Source of the DNA: Linyphia triangularis
Taxonomy: Eukaryota > Arthropoda > Arachnida > Araneae > Linyphiidae
DNA: 64,000 bases
Direction: 5' to 3'
Assembly (NCBI GenBank): GCA_963978545.1
Contig: OZ021727.1
Span: forward strand, 92,148,262 to 92,212,261
Positions 1 through 11,673 of the stretch are shown here, in pieces (position 1 is the first letter of the stretch; the number at the start of each line of letters is the position of its first letter). A model generated the notes under the pieces. It made no database searches. It saw only the letters and a list, made by a program, of their open reading frames with translations, and was not told where the DNA came from. The translations under genes were made by a program, and so were the position numbers.

Positions 1-67
1 TCCAATTTCTGTAAAAAATTTAGAATGATGTTCGATGGGGTCCAAAAATTGCAGTCTCCTCTCGGAC
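1..67. mobile_element. Right end of palindromic TA-flanked MITE (family M1), cut by window start
   Basis: The sequence matches the right arm of the full copies at 19048-19704 and 22272-22929, ending in the inverted terminal motif GCAGTC..CTC..GAC and followed by a TA dinucleotide at 68-69, as in the other copies. The rest of the copy lies before the window. Confidence 0.75.
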
Positions 68-69
68 TA

Positions 70-3000
70 CTATTAGTGCTATTACATTTCAAATTCATTC
101 TTTTCATTTGACTCACTTACGTGTCAAAACACTGCAAGTTGCACATTTATACTAATGATCGTTACCTGCCATCATTGTCCAACACACCCAGCAACTCCTC
201 TTTGCCGGAATTAAATGCCTTCTTCACAAAAGCACAACGAAAACGGAACAAGAGAGATTTCCTTCCAGTTGAAAGACAAAAACAAAACCGATATCTTTAT
301 GCGAGTGATGGGGGGGGGGGGAGGGTAGCGTCTCCATGGCAACGTTGACAGACGAGAGGGGTGACACCCTGGTGGGTGGCGCCGCCCTTTTGCCCCCACC
401 CTCCATTCATCATATCTTTCTTATCCCCCTCCCCCCCCCCCCAAATGTCATATCCTCTCTTATATTCTCCGCCAACCACTGGAGCTGCTTTTGGCCACTT
501 TATTTTTTATTTTTATGGAGTTTTATTTTGGCTCTCACAAAAGAGATTTCGTCACTCGTTGCCTTGTTCAGTTGTCCGTTTATTTTTGCGGTCGCAATTT
601 TTGGTTTCGCTTCAATCAACGGAAATGCTCTTAATTATGAATGTGACCGTTGTTATTATTATTATTTTTTTTTTTTCAAATGGAAATTAAAATAGAAGCG
701 ATTAATTGTTTCAGAATTCTGTCGACAGATGTCACCATCACCAAATTGAATTCAAATTCGTCAAGTCCACAGTCCTTCGACACCCCACAGACTTGATTGG
801 AATTTTCCTCGTACACCGTTATCGGTAAAAATATTTCTTCCAAAATAGCTTCAATTTTTATCTTGCAAAAAAAAAAAAAAAAAAAATAAGAATGCATTTA
901 ATTTCAACCATAATTTAATTAATATACATTTTTTTCATTTCATAATAAAATCTTAATAATTGTAATATTTTGCGTCTCTTCCAAAAAATAGTAAATTAAT
1001 AACTGAAATAGACGGAAAAAATCGTTAAACTAATTTGTCATGCTATTTAGTAAAAAAGCTTCTTATCTCATTAAGTTATTACTTTCCATTTAAATTTCGT
1101 TAACCAAGTTCTGTCATTACTGTTAGATGTAGTAAAAAGTTTCACAAACTGGTTATTTTTTTTAAAAAAATCAAGGAAAATATGAAAACGAAAACGGTAA
1201 ATTACTCCATTCCAAGGCAAATTTAAATGTAGTGACCAATGTTGTTGAAAGTTGTGTAATGTTCCATACCCCAAGTTTTTTAGTGTGACTGCTTGTCTTT
1301 TAATCCTGTTGGTTATTTGAAGTGGTGGTTATTGAAGTGAAACGATTTCAAATCACCACGTCGTATTTTGTAATGTAATCTTGGCCACCAATATTCTGTA
1401 TGCAGCACCCCTATTCTATACCGAGGAGTTTTATTCCTATAGCGACCGCCAATATCTAGACTTTATTTCGCACGATATTGATAACTTATTATTTAGAGTT
1501 ATGATATTTTTTTGCTCTGTTATTTATGACATTTAAATTGCACTCGTTTGGAGCTTTGACTCCTTTTCGAATTCTTAAGAGATTATTTAATCGCGATCGG
1601 AATAGCTTACTTTTTCTATTTTCGTTCTTGTTGACATTTGTACCAATTTTCAGATTTGTGGCTTCATGGGCTATTTATATGGTTGAGTCGGTGCATTTAT
1701 ATATGTCAGTGCTTTATATATAAGAGAGGGCTTTGTCTTTTATTTATATACATTTTAACTTTAGCTTCATAAGCTATAATTCAAAGGCCCAGTCTTGTTC
1801 ACTGTCAGCTCAAATTAAAAATTGAGAAATATTTTTGTCGACAAAATTTGGCAACATGATTATCGGCAAAAATATCGCCAAAATTCGTCAGATTGTGGAG
1901 GTTTTTTTTTTCTAGTTGAATGAAAATTTGAGAAAAAAAGCAGTAAATGATTTCCACCCACTATAAATTTCAATCGAAAGACTAGCACAATTGTGTATTT
2001 AAAAGATGTGCCGTATTATAAGTTTATCCTCCAAATTTGATTAATTGAGCACTAATAACTGTTATACTTGGCAACACTTTGAATATTTTAAAGCAATATT
2101 TCCGGATGGAATGGTACAATGGGATATAATCCAATTTTTCAATGAGACAAGAAAAGACTACATATATCTCTTAACAAAACAATATAATTCGCAGTAAAAA
2201 AAAAAATTATAAACAATTACCGTTTGGTATGTATTAAGGAACGAAAGTCTGCAAATATAATTAGAAATACATCAGCATAGATAAAAAATAAGAGCTTCTG
2301 TAAGAATCTCTGCTCGAAATTTCGAAAAACTTTCGCCTTTTACGGGACTGAGGCTTCTAATTAATTTCATTGCTGCCCTCACTCTGAGAATTTCTCTTAA
2401 GAGGGGGGAAAAAAGTTTTTCGCAGACGATGCGAAAATCCAAAGCAGATGCAACTTTCTCCCCACAGTCACGGCCGCCGGATGTATTAAAAGGGTTTCTC
2501 ATTTTAGAGAACTGATGACGCCCTCTGCCGAACAAATTGAGTTCACGCGATGAAACAGACGATAATATGAAGAACGAGGGAAAAAAGAAATTAGAATGAA
2601 AAATTAATTTCATGCGCGCATTTTTATTACGCATGCATTTGAGGGGAGACATAAACCGTTCTACTTATAGAATTTGTTCCATGTTAAAGGGGAAAAAAGT
2701 AATTACTTGCATGCAAATTAGTTTTTTTTTTTTTTTTTTTTTCATTTCGTCCTTTTTTGATGAACATAATTTTTTTATTATTTCTCCCCTTTTCTTTTTT
2801 TCGCTTCGCTTTTTTCTAAGAAGCGGGGAATAGCCTATTTTTGTGTATAGTAAAGAAGAAAACTTTCGTTTTGAAACATTTATTTCTTGTATTAAGATTT
2901 CTAAGAAGGAAAAAAAAAAAAAAAAAAAAGATGCCCATTCTCATCCCCCGCGGCTGTTGTGGAAGTTTTAATTAAAACCAGCTTATTTTTCTTCTTCTTT

Positions 3001-3919
3001 CTGTTTTCACTCTCAAAATGTCGGTTTTATTCGCTTATTTCCTTTTTGTAGAAGTCATTTACATTTCATATTCTATTTAAAAAAAAAATCTGTTTTAAGC
3101 TACATTAATAAAGTTTTCAGAGCGATTAAGATTTTCGAACTATTTGCGCGGCTCCGAAAGCTCATAAGTAATTTTAATTAATTTCCAAAATCCAATGTGA
3201 GACTTGTTGTAATCTGTTTGGAATCTTTAAATTGTTTGGTTAAAATATAGTTTCTATCATATTATGAACCCAGTCTTCGATCGTGAGAAGCCCATTTAGT
3301 AAACTATCAAATAACTGATAAATTTAATTGTATATCCTCTGCTAGTCAAAACGTTAAAATAATTTTTGCAAAGATTTTGTATGTAGTTTAAAAATGAAAC
3401 ATACTATAAGCTTGAAATTGTGTCGTCCGCTAAGCTTACACACTGAGACTGCGCGACTAAAACGCTGGTTCATAAATGTTGGTTAAACTTTTTTTAATAA
3501 CTTCGCTAACATTTTAACGACCTAATTTTGGTACCAAAACGTTCAGAATAAACAGGCTCATAACATAATTTTTTTTAAGAAATGGATACTTTAAAAATTT
3601 AAGCATCCATGCGTTTCCTCTGCGCAACAAAACCAGTTGTAAAACCATTGTTCATCCATATCTCTTAAAGTGTTTTGAATTCCTATTATTTCATTTGTTT
3701 CTTAAGAATGGTAAAAAGTTTTGAAGCAAGCGCACTAGATTTTTTTTTTTTTTTGTGGTATAAAGTTAGAAAACAAAGTATTTGGAACACTTTTTTAACG
3801 TTTAACATTTTGTTGCACAGATTTTAAATTTTAACATCTTGTTTTCAATGTTGCAAGGAGTTATCGCGAGTCGTTTACGAAAAGTTAATGTTTTAATGTT
3901 CTCAAAACAAAAATGCTTT
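70..3919. other. AT-rich stretch without recognised genes
   Basis: It contains a G run near 310-322 and a C run near 429-442, A/T homopolymers (868-886, 2721-2742, 2909-2929) and a dispersed-repeat segment near 1140-1290 that resembles 23441-23530 and 46850-46990. The part at 2280-2680 is GC-richer and more complex than its surroundings. A 126-codon open frame on its minus strand shows no recognisable domain. I see no coding exon with convincing splice sites. Confidence 0.5.
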
Positions 3920-3921
3920 TA

Positions 3922-4530
3922 GACTGAGAGGCGACTGCAATTTTTGGACCCCATCGAACATCATTCTAAATTTTTTATAGAAATTGGAGAAAAGTGAGTA
4001 GATTACGAACCCACTGGTCTGCAGTAGCAAAAATGGCCGAAACTGGTCAAAAATCGACTTTTAATAAGTTGAACTAAATCCAATTGCCAAATGCACCATA
4101 ATTTCCAAATAATGAACATTTTTTTTTTTTAATTTGGTAACCATCACTTTTTAATTTTTAATTAAAAAGGTGAAGCGATTTGGATGTGTGGCTATGGCTT
4201 ATTTGCATCTTTCACAAATGAGCCAAATTCGCAATAAACAATATACGTCACTGATGACGTAACTAATAAAGCCAATTTGGCTTACTTTTAAAAGATACAA
4301 GTTTTCCGAGTCGGAGATCAGAAATCGTTTGCGCTTTTTCTCATTGAAAATCAAAGTGCAATGGGTTACCAGACTAAAAAGTTTTTTCTCTTTTTGGCAA
4401 GTAAGGACACATTTGGCAATCGGATTTTAGTTCAACTCATTCCAAGTCGATTTTTGAGCAGTTTCGACCATTTTTGCCACGGCAGACCAGTGGATTCGTA
4501 ATCTACTCACTTTTACTTGTATTTCTATTA
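3922..4530. mobile_element. M1 palindromic MITE, right end truncated
   Basis: It begins with GACTGAGAGGCGACTGC after a TA (3920-3921) and runs in parallel with the full copies through the centre of symmetry (about 4252) into the right arm. Homology stops near 4530, about 55-75 bp before the expected end. Left and right arms are inverted copies of each other, so the whole element can fold on itself. There is no coding capacity, so it is non-autonomous. A TA target duplication suggests mobilisation by a Tc1/mariner-type transposase (inference). Confidence 0.85.
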
Positions 4531-6762
4531 TACAATGAAATACAATGTACAAACCAAGTTCACGATTTTAGTTCACAATTCACGATCCAAAGAACGTATT
4601 TCTTATGCATCTTTCACTATACATTGGGACATGTCTTTCATATTGATTACACTTAATAGCAAATAATTTTCTTAAACATAGTTGAAAAACATCTTTCGCG
4701 CAGTAATAACGTTGCATAAAGTTACGAAGTATTTGACACCTTTGTTCTGAATTTTTAACCGGTGCTATTCTGTTATGAAACATTTTCCATTAAGCGCAAT
4801 TAAATTTGTTTTGAAACAAAGTCATACAACAAATGTACATAAAACATTATTGTAGAATATTTGGAATATTTTTTCACTTATGGAAACAGCCTATTTATTA
4901 ACTCGAGGGAATTGCTTGAGTTCAATGTAAAGTTTATTCCATTACATTTTTATGCATTGATGTTTTAAAAATAGAATGCGCAGATTATTTGTGTAAGAGG
5001 TTCGCTTGCTTGTTAGCAGAACCACCTGACTTGTGTTTACATTCCGAACGAGGAATACAAATTCGGCTTTATTTTATAATCTCGAGCTGTGTTATATGCG
5101 TGCTTCGTAGAAATATACTTATTCTGGAATTGTTATGGAATTTTTTTTGTTTTTGATATTGCGAAATTTATTTCACCGCGCATTATTTCGTGCCATATTA
5201 TGGAATTTTCGTGAAATGTTTTGAAATTGATTTGTCGTCTTTCTATTCTCAACCGAATAAAAATATCGTCTGTTTATCTGTAGAGGTTATGTTTTAATAC
5301 ATTGAAAAATACTTTCGAAAATATTGGGAAATAAACCTCAAAAAAGAAGCAGCTGTTGTGTAGATATAAGTATCCAGAGGAGCCAAAAGCTGTCCATTGG
5401 TATTTATTTTGCAAGAGCGATATTTTGCAAAGATATTCAATTAAAGTTTATTGTGCGCAGAATGTTACTGTTTGCTAAAATACAGGAGTGTACTTTTTAC
5501 TTGCCTCTATTATTATTATTTCGTATTTATATTGTACAAAAGAATAACTTTGTGTAAACTCGCAGCAGCAATAGAACTTCGTAAAGAACATAAATTTTTC
5601 CCATAAGTATCATAACTATATAAAGTCTTATTTTGCTTCGTCCTTTTTAGAATTTGTTCAATTCGTATTTTAAAACGTTTCTAATTATTTAATAATATTA
5701 ACTTACATTTCTACGACTGTTTAATTATTCTACATTTCTACGACTGTTAATTATAAAGGTTCTTCTATATTTCATTCTAGTGATTTGTAAACTAATTATT
5801 GCTTTTCAATAAATGTTTATATTGCTTTTTTGTTTTGTTTTTAATCGACATTTACCATTTAGAATGGTAGGTGCCTTTTTAAGACTGTAATTACTTTTCA
5901 ATAAATGTTTATACTGCTTTTTTATATTAATTGACATTTACCATTTACAACGGTAGGCCTATTTAAGACTGTAATTGTTAATAAAATTAAAATAAAAAGA
6001 AAATACGAGAGTTTTTGTTCTTGTTAACTTTTATCCTTTTCTAAATGAACCATTGATTGAAAACGATTTAAGGTTTTCTTCGCTTGGGAACCTTAAAAAG
6101 ATTATAATTTCTTATCACTTAACCAAAAGAATCTTAATGAAATAAAGATGTCTGCTACTAATAGCAACGACTTGCTAATAAATATAAACAGTACTTTAAG
6201 AAACAATAATTTAAAAAACAAACGCTTTCACAAACAAAATTCACATTTTTGTTTGAATATGAGTAAAGAATTTACCCTTTTTAAAATTGTAAAGTATTCA
6301 TCATAATTTTAAATGATATACTATATGAAGAGGCTTAATATTTCTCAGGCTCACCCGGTTTTATAACAACTGACCTCTAACAATAGTTTGATTTCCCATT
6401 TTTGAGTTGTAAATCAAATCAACTTCCTTTTTATTAAATCCTTTATATGAAGTTCGATTTTGTGTGTGTGCGGCTGTGTATGTCGAGGGTGGATAAATCT
6501 GCGGAGGCTTAATTAACCTCCTTGCCGTCATCCAATCGGGCTGAAACTTGGCAGATAGATTCGAAGTCGATGAAAATGCATTCTATCAAATTTTGGTGAC
6601 TGTCACAGTCACTAAAAGGTCACTTTTGCGGAATACTAATAAACCAACTTGCCGTTATCCAATCGCACTGAAATAGAATTTAACTGATCATTAAAAAAAC
6701 TCTTTCCTACTGCCAAAATTATTTCAATAAAAAATGAATTTTTTTTAAAAATTAGAATACAT
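4531..6762. other. AT-rich stretch without recognised genes; short duplications
   Basis: Near 5700-5750 a motif around TTCTACGACTGTT occurs twice. At about 5798-5974 a roughly 91-bp unit (TTTTCAATAAATGTTTAT ... TTTAAGACTGTAATT) occurs twice in tandem with moderate divergence. The GC-richer piece at 6440-6660 contains two similar subsegments (CTTGCCGTCATCCAATCG and CTTGCCGTTATCCAATCG), typical of old repeat DNA. No exon recognised. Confidence 0.5.
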
Positions 6763-6949
6763 AAACAAACAAACAAGCAAACAAACAAACAAACAAACAA
6801 ACAAACAAACAAACAAACAAACAAACAAACAAACAAACAAACAAACAAACAAACAAACAAACAAACAAACAAACAAACAAACAAACAAACAAACAAACAA
6901 ACAAACAAACAAACAAACAAACAAACAAACAAACAAACAAACAAACAAA

Positions 6950-6992
<43 letters not shown>

Positions 6993-6994
6993 AA
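6763..6994. repeat. (AAAC)n microsatellite passing into (AAAT)n
   Basis: About 46 AAAC units (6763-6948), with one AAGC near the start, switch abruptly to about 11 AAAT units. The long minus-strand open frames over it (repeated CLFV) are products of the tetranucleotide repeat and not genes. Confidence 0.97.
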
Positions 6995-8043
6995 GAAATT
7001 TGGATGTGAGTGCATAATTTCACTTCTATTTTTAATTAATACATTTTGAAAAGTAGTTACCGCGTATTTTGCTGATAGGTGTTTGCAACTAATTTCAAAT
7101 ATTAAAAACAAGCAAAGGCTGGCAACAGAAACCGCGCTATGTTAATGAATATAAAAATTGGAATGGATATAAGGAATTGATATTAAAAACTTTCTTTTTA
7201 TGGGTAATATTATATGTTTTTGAGTTGAAAACAAAAAGAAAGTTTTTTTTTTTTTTCACTGTGGCATTTTTTTAAATTAATAAAATAAGTCGTCATTTAA
7301 TAAGTGATCAAATTAAATGCATCAAATGTTGCTATGTATACTAACTAGCTGCATGGCCCTGCGTTGCGGGGACCCATCAATGTGCAATTGTAGATACCAA
7401 CATTTAACGCTTCGCGAACCAGGCTCGCTTTGCTTGCTAAAAAGTGTCATTCCTACGCAAACACAGGCTCGCTTAGTTTTCAAAAAAGTATATTGCTAAG
7501 CAAGCATAGATGTAGAATCGAGACTCTGGCATGGATTAAGTTGTGGGTGCTATTTTAGCAAAATGCTTAAAAACTTTCTTAAATGCTAAAATTAGAAAAT
7601 GTGGTTTAGCTCTTTAGCTAAAACTTTTTGACACAAAATTTGCAAGCCAATATTTTTATTTACCCCAAGATTAGTCAACGACCTAAATGAACAAGTAAGC
7701 CGAAGAGTGAAAAGTATTTTTGCAATTGAGATACTTGTGGTTTCATAATAAAAGTGAATAATGATTTTATAATGAAAAGTATTTTGTGTTAAATTAAACA
7801 TCACGAATAATGAAATTCATGAACATTTTAGCATTTTGCCAAAGAAATCTTGTAACCCAGCTTAAACTCTGGTCCCTGGTTGATGTAAAATATTTTCGTG
7901 TTTTATCTCATTAAATATGCAAATACAGGACAATTTAATCTCGAAAGACCTCCCTAAAGGTATCCGTTCTTGACAGTTTTCAGCATGAGAGCCATCATGG
8001 AGGATCAAAGCGTTGTATCTTCCCTTCCGGCAATTTAAAATTT
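6995..8043. other. AT-rich stretch without recognised genes
   Basis: The segment 7330-7500 (beginning near CTAGCTGCATGGCCCTGCG) is GC-richer and resembles degraded mobile-element sequence seen in many arthropods, but I cannot assign it. The remainder shows no coding or structural signal. Confidence 0.4.
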
Positions 8044-8723
8044 AAAACAATGTAGAGGAAAGTGGTAAAATTCACATAAGAAAAGAAGTATACGATCAGT
8101 AAATTAACATCAAAACAATGTCGAGAAAAGTGGTAAAATTCACATAAGAAAAGAAGTATACGATCAGTAAATTAACATCAAAACAATGTTGAGAAAAGTG
8201 GTAAAATTCACATAAGAAAAGAAGTATACGATCAGTAAATTAACATCAAAACAATGTCGAGGAAAGTGGTAAAATTCACATAAGAAAAGAAGTATACGAT
8301 CAGTAAATTAACATCAAAACAATGTTGAGAAAAGTGGTAAAATTCACATAAGAAAAGAAGTATGCGATCAGTAAATTAACATCAAAACAATGTCGAGAAA
8401 AGTGGTAAAATTCACATAAGAAAAGAAGTATACGATCAGTAAATTAACATCAAAACAATGTTGAGAAAAGTGGTAAAATTCACATAAGAAAAGAAGTATA
8501 CGATCAGTAAATTAACATCAAAACAATGTCGAGAAAAGTGGTAAAATTCACATAAGAAAAGAAGTATACTATCAGTAAATTAACATCAAAACAATGTTGA
8601 GAAAAGTGGTAAAATTCACATAAGAAAAGAAGTATGCGATCAGTAAATTAACATCAAAACAATGTCGAGAAAAGTGGTAAAATTCACATAAGAAAAGAAG
8701 TATACGATCAGTAAATTAACATC
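8044..8723. repeat. 68-bp tandem array, 10 units
   Basis: Ten consecutive 68-bp units, each starting AAAACAATGT. From unit 2 on, units alternate CGAG / TTGAG type variants strictly; units 5 and 9 share an extra substitution (TATGCGATC), and unit 8 has TATACTATC. The alternation shows that expansion proceeded by a dimer (136 bp) and then a tetramer (272 bp). Confidence 0.95.
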
Positions 8724-8732
8724 TAACTTTTG

Positions 8733-8918
8733 ATTAACGGGTTAGAATTCCAAGTCCGGTACGGATTCTGCGCTAAGGCGATTTTCGCCAAAAAATGGCG
8801 GCCAGCCATTTTCTAATGACAAAGTGAACTGCTTATGGCTACCATAGTTTAGCACGGTTTTATGTAAACAATTCTTGGCGCAGAATCCGTAGCAGTTTCG
8901 AAATTTTAACCGATTAAT
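8733..8918. mobile_element. Small element with terminal inverted repeats, about 186 bp
   Basis: The left end ATTAACGGGTTAGAATT ... TACGGATTCTGCGC is mirrored by the right end GCGCAGAATCCGTA ... TTTTAACCGATTAAT. The inverted repeat is about 45 bp and imperfect. No coding capacity. It directly follows the 68-bp array. I cannot place the superfamily and could not fix the target duplication. Confidence 0.5.
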
Positions 8919-9494
8919 ATTTCAGTAGAAAATTCAATTCTCATTTTTGAAAATTCAAAGGTCTGAGCAAAAGGCGCTTTTTGCTTCCTTTTGTATGCCC
9001 CCCCCCCTCCCCCATCTTCTCCTCTGGCAAAGATAATTCTAACGACGCCCATGACTTTCAGTAGCCTTGATCTTTTCACATTGTTCCGTTATTGCAAAGC
9101 CCTTGTCAGTGCTAGAAGTGTAGGTAGAAGCAGGGTGACGCGTCCCCCCACTTTTCATGAAAATACCCATGCGTCCCCCTACTTCTAAAACCACTGAAAT
9201 CCATTCCCTACTTTTAAAAACTCACATTCCGTCTTAAAACTACTTAAGAAAAATAACATTAACCTTTAAATGTAGTGACACTGAGAAAAAGTGATTTATA
9301 CTTTTCCTATGGAAAAAAAAAAAAATTATGGTGTATAGATATCACACTTTTATAAAAATGTCTTTATCCAAAGTAGTAAAGCACAAGTATTTTTTATTAA
9401 CAAATGCTGTTAGAATTGGGCAACTTTTAACTTCGGAGAAACTTTTTTTAAGTTACATTTCCATTCATGTTTCATATAAAGATAAGCTATGTAA

Positions 9495-9498
<4 letters not shown>
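8919..9498. other. No recognised gene; C-tract and low-complexity sequence
   Basis: It contains a pyrimidine tract (8998-9013) and two short copies of a CGTCCCCC-containing motif (9138-9180). Nothing else recognisable. Confidence 0.4.
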
Positions 9499-9724
<226 letters not shown>

Positions 9725-9756
9725 TTCTCTATTAATTTAATTTTATGAAAGTATGC

Positions 9757-9902
9757 TAGACCGCGAGGTTGCGGGTTCGAGTCCCGTGTTAGGAATGGGT
9801 GTTTGTAAATGTATGTTGGCTTGTCTAATGACGGATGTTTCGGCGCATTATAGCCCTCGCGTTGCTGACGGCGCCAGATAATCTGAAAACAACCAACCAA
9901 CC
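9757..9902 (+). mobile_element. tRNA-derived SINE, 5'-truncated
   Basis: It starts inside the tRNA-like head just before the B box (GGTTCGAGTCC at 9773-9784), continues through the family-specific body and ends with the AATCTGAAAACAACCAACC tail. An exact 12-bp target duplication, ATGAAAGTATGC, flanks it (9745-9756 and 9903-9914). Truncation at the 5' end with intact duplications is the hallmark of LINE-driven target-primed insertion. Confidence 0.9.
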
Positions 9903-9914
9903 ATGAAAGTATGC

Positions 9915-10795
9915 ACATTTGGAAGCACTATTTAAATCTAAATAATCACTTATGCATATAACGTTGAATTATTACTTCACTTTATCTCTTACTTCCAAGT
10001 AAAAAAAAAAATTAAGTCACTGAATATTCATTAAAATAACAATACATTTTGGACCTTTGCTCAATGTTAATATTAGGAAGTATACATTATTACCTTACCA
10101 CTTAATATTTTTTAGCATAAGACACGAAATTACAAAATATACCGTTTGGGAGGCGTTGCAGTTGTCACCAACTTTTAGGCATTCCTCCCACTTTTCTTTT
10201 CACACTTCTCACCACTGGCCCTTGTTCAACTCTTGCACCAAGGAATACCCAATGCAACCAACCAGTGCCCATCTTCCCTTATGTACACGAGTTCACACAT
10301 CTGTGCGCTGGACAGTGTAGAGACCAGCGAGCCGAGCCCCCCCCCCCCCCGCAAAGCCAGAAAGTCATTCGATTCACAGCGAATGTCCAGCTGCGCAGGA
10401 TTAAGTTCGGCATGGGGTCTACAAAAGGGCACAATGAAGCCCCCTTCTGGTGTGACACTCTTTTCTGAAAATGGGACTCAATTAAAAGGGGTGATAGTGT
10501 TGGATATATTGAGAATAAAAGGCTAACTAAGCATTGAGAAGGGTTATTAAAGGGTTTAAGTGGGTCCCCCCCCCCCCCCCGCAGATCGTACAATCGCAGG
10601 GGGAGAGGGAGAATCCATAGCTTTGTTGGAGATTGATGCAAAGTTGAAATGGTAAAACTGTAATGCCTTGCTGAGCACAGAAGTGATATCTGTTACTGAG
10701 CTTGAAAAGAGAAATGGCGGTTTATAGTTTAAGAACGTAATGCAGTTGATGCTAATATAATATACTAGTAGGCGACTGCAAGATTAGGTACTCCA

Positions 10796-10853
<58 letters not shown>

Positions 10854-11474
10854 TTTCTCGATCACTTTTTTGAGATCAGGATGTCCCAAAGCTTGAAGAA
10901 ATGCAAAAAAAAAAAATCGATTTTTTTTTTTGACTGAATCCTATACTTTCATTACCGTATGTATTACAAATGGGTAATTGAAAGTAAAAAACTTAAGCCC
11001 CCACTAATTAATAGAATATATGCGTGTGCGTATCAATATTTAGTAAAACATACTGAACAAGAAGGATGAAATTTTTTTTTTTCAAAGGAACTTTATTGGA
11101 ATCAATTTGCCGACACAAAAAAAAAAACTAAAACGCAAGTGATCAAAATTAAAAAAAAAAAAATTAAAAAAAAAAAAAAATTAAAAAAAAAAGCCAATGA
11201 GATTTTTGACATTGTTTGTCCTCCACGAAAGTGTCAATATTTGGATAAAACTGAATAGTTTTAACCATGCTGTTGAATATACTCATTATTCACTAGTCAC
11301 ACCATCGAAAAATACAATTACTCAATTGATAACAAAATAAAATTGTAACAATCGAGTGACTCGATAGTTCTCATCTCTTTCTGAAGCTCTTATAATATTT
11401 ATCTTGGGTTATATTCTAGACCAACGTCCACAGCTCAATACCAAGCTACTCGCGACCCACATATGAACCACCAC
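9915..11474. other. No recognised gene; polypyrimidine/polypurine-rich segment
   Basis: 10140-10680 is GC-richer than its surroundings and holds two C runs (about 10338-10351 and 10567-10580). Overlapping open frames on both strands are mutually incompatible and show no domain. 10768-10795 vaguely resembles the left end of family M1, and 10852-10910 (GATCACTTTTTTGAGATCAGG...) matches the repeat interrupted by the SINE at 50445-50632. 11150-11190 is A-rich. Confidence 0.4.
10796..10851. repeat. (CA)n microsatellite
   Basis: Uninterrupted CA dinucleotides, about 28 units. Confidence 0.98.
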
Positions 11475-11485
11475 GCATGGGTTGG

Positions 11486-11673
11486 TTTGGTTGGTTGGTT
11501 GTTTTCAGATTACCTGGCGCCGTCAGCAACACGAGGGCTATAATCTGCCGAAACATTCGTCATTAGACAAACCAACATACATTTACAAACACCCATGCCT
11601 AACACGGGACTCGGAACCTGCAACCTCGCGGTCTAGAAGCTAGCACGCTAACCACTATACCGTTTGGTCGGCC
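11486..11673 (-). mobile_element. tRNA-derived SINE, near full length
   Basis: On the minus strand the head carries a tRNA-like A-box region (GGTATAGTGGTTAGCG) and a decayed B box (one base inserted in GGTTCCGAGTCC), then the body and the AACCAACC-type tail. An 11-bp duplication, GCATGGGTTGG, flanks it (11475-11485 and 11674-11684). Promoter boxes are internal, as for RNA polymerase III-transcribed SINEs. Confidence 0.92.

Noticed and set aside
6636..7111. Cys/Phe/Leu-Val repeat proteins on the minus strand
   Set aside because: Translation of (AAAC)n/(AAAT)n in three frames.
9757..9840. Possible tRNA genes with a perfect B box (here and in the SINE copies)
   Set aside because: Each lies in a dispersed unit with target duplications and a non-tRNA body; acceptor-stem pairing is lacking, so these are SINE heads, not tRNA genes.
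10226..10641. Overlapping frames of 68-120 codons on both strands in the GC-richer segment
   Set aside because: Mutually incompatible, run through poly-C tracts, no domain.
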